Origin: Pisaster brevispinus
Taxonomy: Eukaryota; Echinodermata; Asteroidea; Forcipulatida; Asteriidae
NCBI GenBank assembly: GCA_023634235.1
Contig: JAMKCF010000001.1
Coordinates: 33,537,272-33,601,271 of the forward strand
Length of the DNA stretch: 64,000 nucleotides
Direction: 5' to 3'
Shown here piece after piece: positions 56,661-64,000 of the stretch. Each line of letters starts with the position of its first letter. Position 1 is the stretch's first letter. A model generated the notes under the pieces. The model worked only from the letters and a program-made list of their open reading frames with translations. It made no database searches and was not told where the DNA came from. The position numbers and the translations under genes were made by a program.

Positions 56661-57289
56661 ACAAGGCAAGAAGGATTGAAGACTGCCCCACACCTTGAAA
56701 TGTTTCTTTATCTTTTTCTGGTGTTTTTACTCATGTATTTTTAAATTGCATAATGGAGGAAGGATGGACCCATGGGAGACCAGTGGATTTTTTACTGAAC
56801 GGACCATTAAACTTCTACCGAGCTTAAACCATTCATAAACTTCCACTCATTGCGTACAAACTTTGACCCATTCTATACAAACATGCACCCATTGCCTATA
56901 AAATTGGTACATCATCGTACAGCAGAGCTGAGAATCTATGAGCTTCATAAATTTCTCTACAAGAAGTTCATTGACTGAAACCTAATGAACGAAATCACAG
57001 TTGGCCATTCCAGTTGTGATATATCCGTACAAATGTACGAAACCTCGGTGGTGTAAATTACACGCTAACACTGCGGAGGCAACCTGGAGAGTCCGGAATC
57101 CAGACGCCATCACGGTTGTCGGTTAACTCCCCGGAATCCTAAGATTTAGTACCTCATTATCTCTGCCCGACATTTCTTATCTTGCGCTGTGAAGATCTTG
57201 GCCATGAAATACTGTAATTTACAACTGAGCATCATAGAGTCACTTGTAACCAGTTGGGGATAATTGGTTTGAAATCTGTCTGGTACGAT
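56661..57289. other. non-coding stretch, no gene seen
   Basis: Nothing recognised; phrases with CCATT and ACAAACTT repeat loosely near 56820-56900. Confidence 0.4.
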
Positions 57290-57830
57290 GGTGCTTATTG
57301 GATTAAATTGCTCCTTGCCTGGAATTTAGACCAATCATGGTCTCTTGTACATGCAGATTGCACACAATTCAAGGTTTTGGGGTCTTGGCGTAAGATACGA
57401 TGCCCTCTTTACATGTTTCTTATTGGATTAAAATGCTCAACACACATTATTTCGACCAATTATAGTCGCCACTGATAAAAGGTTTTTAAGGCTTCTCTGG
57501 TTATTGCTTATATTGGGTTTGAATCAGAAACCCAAGCTATTCAGATCAATCACGATGAATGAGACATTAAAAACTGTTTTTTACAGCTTTGGTTTCAATT
57601 TTGTTCGCATTATACATTCCTTTTGCGTTGCAATACATCAAATTGGGATTTAAACCATCAGCACACCTAATCATTTGATCACAACTCTTACCAAGAGGTG
57701 GTTTTTTTTTTTCAGAGAATTTGAAATCTGCTGTAGCCCATACAAGAACTCTCAAATTCACACGAGACAGTATTTCTTATTGGTTTACTTTGCTAAACCA
57801 ACATAAATAAAACCAATCACAACAATCAAT
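57290..57830 (+). repeat. degenerate repeat of CTTATTGG...ACCAATCA modules
   Basis: CTTATTGGATTAAATTGCTC..GACCAATCATGG (57295-57343), CTTATTGGATTAAAATGCTC..GACCAATTATAG (57419-57467) and CTTATTGGTTTACTTTGC..AACCAATCACAA (57776-57824) are about 50-bp modules bounded by inverted CCAAT motifs. A weaker version lies at 57507-57551. The first two are 124 bp apart. Confidence 0.55.
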
Positions 57831-57991
57831 GCCTGAGTCATACTGATTTAATGTACCCTCACGTCCGTCCACATCATGTTTTACTGATCACTGAATGTCT
57901 GAACTCATTAGAGTACAGATGTCAACACATGACTAATTACATGGTCTGGATTACTAATTACTAAACACCTTTTCTGAACAATCTGAACAGC

Positions 57992-58165
57992 AGGGCCCAG
58001 ATTTCATCAAGCTGTAAGCAGAAAATGGTGCTTAGCAAAATTTTCTGCTGAGGAAAAATTTGCAGGGAACCAGTAACACACAATGGTATTTTGACTGGTA
58101 ACCTGTTTCAGCTAAGCAAGATTTTCCCATGCTTACAATTGTTTTGTGTTTAACCTTTACAAAAT
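57992..58165 (-). mobile_element. MITE M1, reverse copy
   Basis: GGGCCCAGATTTCATCAAGC at the left, then GGGAACCAGTAACACACAAT, TTGACTGGTAACCTGTTTCA and AATTGTTTTGTGTTTAACC. It is one of two reverse copies placed one after the other; the next starts 49 bp on. Confidence 0.8.
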
Positions 58166-58213
58166 TATTCCTGGTGCTAGAGTGTAGCTAGAGTTTAATT
58201 TCATAGCACTGAG

Positions 58214-58375
58214 CGCAATTTCATAGACCTGCTTTTAAGCAGAAAACATTGCTTGAAACATTTCTGCTAAGCATCAAAAGCAGGATACCAGTCACAGGTG
58301 CTACATGTGAAATTGTATTTTAGCTGGCAACCTTTTTCTGGTAAGCATAATTTTGTTGTGCCTTAATAAGCAAAC
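58214..58375 (-). mobile_element. MITE M1, reverse copy
   Basis: AGCGCAATTTCATAGACCTG, GGATACCAGTCACAGGTGCT, TAGCTGGCAACCTTTTTCTG and AAGCATAATTTTGTTGTGCC are in reverse M1 order. Upstream TTTCATAGCACTGAG at 58199 suggests a second terminus fragment between the two copies. Confidence 0.75.
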
Positions 58376-59669
58376 GCATTTCGCTTGGCATCTACAATAT
58401 GCATTGTGCTCTCATCAAAATCTGTTTGAAGCAATGTTTTCTACTTTCAACCGAGCTTAAGACACCTCACCCTAAACTAGACAGTGAAAGCTTCTTGGGA
58501 ATATAAGTAGAGTTTTTCTGTTTTGGTTGTTTAAGCTGAGAGGACTCCCGACTTCAAAGTCTGCACGCACCAATGTTTGTTCTGCCATGATCATTGACAA
58601 GTAACCGTTTCACTTATTAAATTTAATTTAAAGCTGAGTTAACCAGAATTCCATTCCAAATTATCCTCTGGGGTCGAAAAAAGGAAAAACATTTCGGAAC
58701 TATTCAAACATGCTTTTTACACTCTGTTGACCACCACCTCTGAAGCGTTCGCTAAACTGAAGGTGCAACAAAACCTGGGGTAAAGTTTATAACCAAAGTA
58801 ATTGAACCTTATTTCCAAGGCCATAGAATTATAATCCACAACAAAGAACAGCTTTTGTCCCTCAATTATTTCCGGCTGCTGCTTTGGACACAAAAAGTGC
58901 TAGATGTCGAAACTTCAGGTGATTTTATGGTGTAAAAGAATTGTCTAGTTTGTTTGTACGGAGAGCTAGCATCGCTAGATTGATTTCAATTGTAGTGTGG
59001 TTTAATGGACACGCGTCTGTGAATTAAAAATGCGGGCTGAACAAAACACGGTCGAAATGTTGTATTTATAAAAATACACCAAGATATTGAGAATAACCAT
59101 TTTGAAAAGATAAATGACCATGCATTTGTGACTGAAATATTTGTTCTTACTGTAGTTAACATTAACAATTTTAATGCTAAGTTTATTTTGAATGTTTAAT
59201 AGAGAAATAATTCTGTGTTTTTTTGTTATTTTGTTTAATGTCCCAAGGGGAGAGATATTTACCCACAGGCAAAATATTGAACGTTTCCTCCCAAGAATGT
59301 AAATTTTCTCCAAGAAAAACAATTACCCACCCATTTCTGGTCAAATTCTCCCGTGCAAAATGCAAATCACAACAACAGTGTTTGTCTTTTGGGATTATTT
59401 TTCTATTTTTAATAAAAAAAATCGACCAAAACTGACAGCAATCCATCTAGACTCATCATTCCTCATCAGAAGATACCCCCAAAAACCAGAGGATATAGTG
59501 TCTACTGTCTCACAACCTTGTCTTCTATTTGTTTATTTTTCTGACAAATTTTGAGGACACCCAATAGTTTGCTGTGAACATTCATAAATAATCGCTAATG
59601 CTATGCACTCTTTTTTATATTGGGCCTGGGGGTGCATAAATGTTGTTCCTGCACACGACAAGTATGGCA
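58376..59669. other. non-coding stretch with CGAAAC motif
   Basis: GGACAC..ATGTCGAAACTTCAGG at 58886-58919 is a stem plus CGAAAC phrase resembling H1/H2. No exon is recognised; overlapping frames on both strands at 58986-59554 have no support. Confidence 0.35.
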
Positions 59670-59855
59670 GGGCTTTTTTTTTTTTTTTTTTCCTCCTCCT
59701 AGCCCAGCGTTGGGGAAAGGTGCAATTTCAGACCAAGCGGAAATCGTATGGCGGACGAAACTGACAGGGTATAACCAGGATGAATCATCTTTGATGCAGA
59801 TCGGCAACGTGGTTAAGACGGGCCTGAAGAACGCATAAGAAATGGTGTTAATAAA
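59670..59855 (+). CDS. candidate 3'-terminal exon, unknown product
   Basis: A T-run and TCCTCCTCCTAG (acceptor-like, AG at 59701-59702) precede a frame reading PALGKGAISDQAEIVWRTKL and TGYNQDESSLMQIGNVVKTG with LKNA before TAA at 59836-59838. AATAAA follows at 59850-59855, unusually close to the stop. The block is bracketed by two T-runs (59674-59691, 59871-59885), so a low-complexity artefact or retroelement remnant is also possible. No family recognised. Confidence 0.2.
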
Positions 59856-62007
59856 TTCACTTGCCTGGGTTTTTTTTTTTTTTTTCATCTTCTCTTCTTG
59901 TCCCCTGGTTAGGAGCGGGGTACCGGTGATTATTATTTTTTTTTTTACTACAAATAAGGATGTACCGAACATTAAAAAAGGGTTCATAACACTTCCCTTG
60001 ACTCATTTCGGTAGCTGCCAAAAATGTTTTTAATTTAATTGATTTATTGAAGAACAAATTTGTCAGAATTGATATTGCTTCCGAGGGTTGTCTTGTGAAG
60101 TACATTTTAGTGAAAGATTTTAATAATAATTACATTAATGAATTGATGCATATACTAGAAAAGTGGATGACTATATGTGGGTGTTTTTAACAACTTAAAT
60201 GTTCGATCAGTTTTAACAAGCAGGTGAACGTAGATTAATCAAGCTAATTGTACAAAAACTTTAACTGAGCCAAAGCAATATCTAAATTAATATTGCCGCA
60301 AAGTATTTTCTTGTTAGCTTAAAATCAAGGACAAATCATTTTAATAAGAATAATAATAATGTAATAATAAAAAGTCTATCAGCTTCTGAAGCAGTTAAAT
60401 CTGATGTTTTTAACAAGTTTTGATAATTTTAATTTACATGCGCACTGTTAAATCAAGCTTTTGTAAAAAGTAGAATCCAGCTACGTACAAGAATGTTGAA
60501 GTACAATGTAAACGTATGGGTTTTTTTCAATTATTTTTGTGTCTCTCTCTCCCAAAACATAAGACTTAAACATGAATCATTTTAGTTTCTTAGCAATTGT
60601 TTTCATTAAGTGTGAAATTCAGGTTAAATAAATTACAGATGTTCAATTTACTTGTTAATATGCAAAAAGATGAGGACACACTTTCACTACAGTAGCAAAA
60701 CTGAGCATAGAAATGACAGTAATAAAAGAATACGATGTCTTGTTTTTGTAGCAACACAGTGTGTGGGTTTAATAGCACAAAACAGAAGAAAAAAAATTTC
60801 AGAGGGTTTTTATTTTTCTACTTTTTTTATGCAGGTTGTTGTTCATCGAAAAGGTCTGCATTAGATTCATAGATTCAAGTTTTATTTACATATATGTAAA
60901 TTAGAAAGAAGTACATGCAAGTAATTAATTGAATTGTCTTCCTAGAAATTGCCAGGGAAATAAAAATAAATACCCCAAATTGCCGGTCAACAATGACCTA
61001 ATATTTCTCTTCTTCAAAACATTCCAAGATGACACAAAACCATCGCAAACCTTATTTCCATGGCAAATTGTCAGAAAGACGTTAAAAAAACACATATTAC
61101 ACATGTTTTCCTGCTACTAAAAATAACAACAATGAATGTGAGGACAAATATTTAAATAAGAGCATCACTCAACACTTAGCCCTAGCATGGTTGCTGCATC
61201 TGCTGTGCCGTACTGTGTGTATCAGCCCAGGGGGTAGTCTGGGTTTCAGACTAGCCTATAGAAACCGTAGAAACGCAGCGGTATCAGACTACGGTCCTCG
61301 CTCGAGGGAGATTGTCTTAGGTTTCATGAGGTCAAGCCACAATGCCTGATCTCCGCATCCCAACAACAATGGCGGGAGCCTAGCCCACCCGACGAACACT
61401 TAAACGAACAAAAATTCTGTCCATCAGCGCAGTAAACTGCTGGGGTATTTCTGAAGAGAAGTGGGGGGTTTTTCAAGCAGTTTATAGATCCATTTCACGG
61501 CTGAGTTAGCTTGCACTGATCCATCCAGCATAGAAATATCTTAACCCAATATCAGGAGATAATTTATGCTCCAACGAAATAAACATCATGTTCAAAGTAT
61601 TCTCACCGATACATTTGTAAGATTTGTTATTCATGTGCTCATTAACACTTCATTGGAAATATTACTGTTGGAAACGCTCAGCATGGCGCTGGAATACAAG
61701 ACAAGAAGGTGTCATTTAGAAGCATGCAAATAAAAAATAAAAAACAGCAACAGACTTATTGCAGGGTAAGTTTGCAAGAGTCAGGATTAGTGGTTTTCAT
61801 TTGTGTTTTTTTGGAAACCTAGGAATAGATATTTACTATAGTGCAGCCATTTTGTTTTATCGATACAAATGAAGGCTTGAAGGCTAGTCTGATCACTCTT
61901 TACGGCATGATATCTGCAACTGTATTGTAAGTGTACATGTGGAGAACCAGGTACCAGACAGATATTTCTAAAGCAATAACTAAAATCACAGATTCCAATC
62001 ATAAAAC
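59856..62007. other. long non-coding stretch, no gene seen
   Basis: T15 at 59871-59885 and ATAATAATAAT at 60349-60370. AGATTCAAGTTTTATTTACA at 60872-60891 looks like a reversed LINE tail. 61233-61292 has GTAGTCTG facing CAGACTAC. No gene is recognised. Confidence 0.4.
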
Positions 62008-62158
62008 GAGGCCCTTTTCGAAACCAAGTTCTTGGTTTCGGATCTGGCTTTGGTGTTGTCAGCCTGTTTCAAGTCCTGTACAGAAAGTACACACTTTCAA
62101 AGTTTCAGAGCCTTAGCCACAGCTCAAGCCAAAGCAAGGTTTTGAGAAGGACCTGGGC
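62008..62158. mobile_element. foldback element FB2
   Basis: GAGGCCCTTTTCGAAACCAA at the left and CAAGGTTTTGAGAAGGACCT then GGGCC at the right are inverted relatives about 150 bp apart. The left arm itself holds a perfect 10-bp palindrome, CGAAACCAAG-TT-CTTGGTTTCG (62019-62040). A similar GGGCCTTTTCTCAAACC phrase follows at 62155. No coding capacity. Confidence 0.55.
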
Positions 62159-63037
62159 CTTTTCTCAAACCTCAGTCTGGGTTCCGTCATCAATTTTGGA
62201 GCAGTGAGCATTAGGTACATTCCAACATCAAACGGAGCCCTGAACCGGAGACGGAATCTAATCCAAGATTTGGGAAGAAAAAAAAACCTGTTTCCCCTTT
62301 AACTTCTCTACCTAAGGAGAGCTTTTCAATCCAGCATAACATTACCAGTGCCCAACCTCACGCTCATGTTGCTGTAAACGTCAGTTCATGTATGTTGCAG
62401 TACCTGGCTCTGCAGCAACAAGGGGTTGACATTTCCTTGTATAAGAGTCCAAGACTCCGGCAAGGAAAACGAGAATATGGACTTACCGAAGACAGCTTAC
62501 ATTTGAAGTCATGGTGGTTTTGTAAGCCTAGGGGAGCTTCTAAGATATCATTGCACTACATTACTTGATAGACCTCTCGAGATTAAGAATTCCACTTGGT
62601 CAAATTTCCACATCAAACTCTTCGGAGTTTATGATTCTTCTGATTGATGAGTGGAGATGTTTTTAATACAAATTGATATCTTTATTTAATAATCAAGTGA
62701 TAAACCACAAAGTTTATTTAATAAGGTGGTCCTTATGTTACAGGTGATGTCTTTTGTAGCTGAGGTCTAACCATCGATATCTTTGCTGTGCGATTTGAAA
62801 TTGAACAACTGGATATCCGGAGATGCTTGATTTCATGAAATCTTAGACAATGAAAGTTTAGGGACAAAATAAATAGGGAATCCGTTTATAGAGGTGTGGG
62901 GTGTCCAATGTACAAGTTGACTCATCCAAAATTAAATGTTGTTTTTCATAAGCAGTCGATCAAATGTTCAGTCTTGTAAGTAAGGGGTACAATTCAGTAC
63001 AAGTGGTTACAAATACATGTAAATTCTAAGAAAATAG
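62159..63037. other. non-coding stretch, no gene seen
   Basis: Nothing recognised except the A-run at 62278-62286. Confidence 0.4.
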
Positions 63038-63148
63038 AATTAGCTGTTGCAAACAGCTAACCAACCAAAAGGACATATGGTATAAATGCAATAAAATAGT
63101 TACTGGCCCGATGTTTCGACCTAATCGAGTCTTTCTTAAAGGCTAATT
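63038..63148 (-). repeat. H1 repeat, copy e (reverse)
   Basis: TTAGCTGTTGCAAACAGCTA, ACCAACCAAAAGGACATATG, GTATAAATGCAATAAAATAG, GGCCCGATGTTTCGACCTAA and TCGAGTCTTTCTTAAAGGCT are the H1 steps reversed. The stem is weaker (one arm GACTCG) but the CGAAAC phrase is intact. Confidence 0.7.
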
Positions 63149-64000
63149 TTGCAAATGTAAATTTTGTCCCAACAAAAACCCAGACAATTTTAGTTTGCTT
63201 TTGAATTACCAACTCTTTGACCTCACTCTTTCTTTTTCGGTCATACTTTTTCTTGACTTTAATTATTTTTGATCTTCTACACAAATTTTTTTTTTTTAAG
63301 TATTTTTAAAGATGATTTCTCTTTTGAGTTATTAATTTCATGTTCATTTCCCAGTTATTTAATGAATGTTTTTCTTTTTGTGTGAGAAGTTGAAGTATAA
63401 CAGAATTCATATCAAACTGTCACTCGCAAAAACCAGAGTGTATATGACCATATAAAACGAGCAGAAGATCCAGCCATTGTGCATCTGTTCGCTGTCTGCA
63501 AGCATTTATAATGCACAACGTACGGTAAAGGTAACATGCCAATAAACAAAGACTACCGGTCTACCTATCAACTCTTACGCTCAAAGCCAGTTTCAATAGA
63601 CCTACAGCCTTGACAACGTTCATGTACAAAATACCATAATTGTTAGTTTAAAGGTAGGAATTTTGCTTTTCTGAAATATTCACAATATTTGGTTGTGTAA
63701 ACCACGACATGAAAACAACTACAAAGACACTTACTGTACATCCACTATTTATTGCTTTTAATGAAAACTCCCTCACACGTGGCTAGAGGGAGGGCTTTAA
63801 AGCAAGTAATAAATTTAAAGAAAGATGCCTGTTCACATTTCTCTTGAATTGCAATAGATCGTACGATGCGTCATTGTAGATAATAATATCATAGCTTCAC
63901 ATCAGAAAAAAATTAATGATATCCTTTCAAAGGCTGATATATTTCATATTCTTAAAATTATTAATCCCATACATTCAACTAACATTCCTGAACAACCGAG
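63149..64000. other. non-coding stretch, no gene seen
   Basis: T-run at 63287-63297. Nothing else is recognised up to the window edge. Confidence 0.4.

Noticed and set aside
59601..59987. 128-codon minus-strand frame
   Set aside because: Its lysine runs are translated T-tracts; no domain.
61233..61292. Inverted repeat GTAGTCTG / CAGACTAC as a hairpin element
   Set aside because: Only 8 bp with a long spacer and no other copy seen; expected by chance.
62459..62512. Minus-strand donor TTCG|GTAAGTCC with possible exon
   Set aside because: Several AGs and no pyrimidine tract upstream; boundaries are arbitrary.

Overview
The window is AT-rich eukaryotic DNA with almost no recognisable protein-coding content. 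No open frame exceeds about 150 codons, and no frame shows a protein family I can name. There is no operon structure and no rRNA or functional tRNA gene. It is best read as intergenic or giant-intron DNA of a marine invertebrate. The mix of tRNA-headed SINEs, short hairpin MITEs and CGAAAC-type terminal repeats fits an echinoderm, possibly a sea star. That assignment is an inference from repeat style, not from a gene.

Layout. 1-7.3 kb holds LINE-tail remnants, two RFX X-box matches, a candidate regulatory module with a K50 homeodomain palindrome (5.27-5.62 kb), a tRNA-headed SINE, a foldback element, two unclassified dispersed repeats and a 33-bp minisatellite. 7.7-16.4 kb holds two M1 MITEs, an M2 fragment, a ~95-bp tandem array and LINE tails. 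16.4-30.9 kb holds an H1 repeat, an M2 element with a long internal palindrome, a degenerate ~175-bp array with M1 copies beside it, a 34-bp minisatellite and a tandem H1 pair. 31-41 kb holds tandem duplications, a second SINE copy, an inverted H1 pair and several homopolymer or CT/GA tracts. 41-64 kb has most of the M1 copies, a Leu-type SINE with a p53-like palindrome at its tail, an ~89-bp higher-order tandem array, several other duplications and three of the candidate exons.

The best evidence that the window is transcribed is a pair of minus-strand sites 16.5 kb apart (junctions 14370/14371 and 30896/30897). Each has CCAG directly followed by GTAAGTAA, preceded in the transcript by an AG-free zone of 176 and 97 nt respectively, with a pyrimidine tract and a branch-point-like motif. 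This is the layout of recursive splice sites (zero-length exons) in a very long intron of a leftward gene. Weaker exon-like segments lie mainly on the plus strand (13230, 38822, 41658, 47062, 59703) with one on the minus strand (55631). None has a recognised product.

Repeat families are named here only for cross-reference. M1 is a ~160-180 bp MITE with termini like GGGCCCAATTTCAT. M2 is a related ~265 bp MITE ending in GTAAGCGCAGA and then ATGAAATTGGGCCC. FB1 and FB2 are foldback elements. R1 is a ~200-270 bp repeat rich in GACCAGT. T1 is a repeat containing AGTCTGGTNCCTTTT. H1 and H2 are hairpin plus CGAAAC repeats, and only H2 at 40938 carries a motif matching half of a hammerhead ribozyme core.
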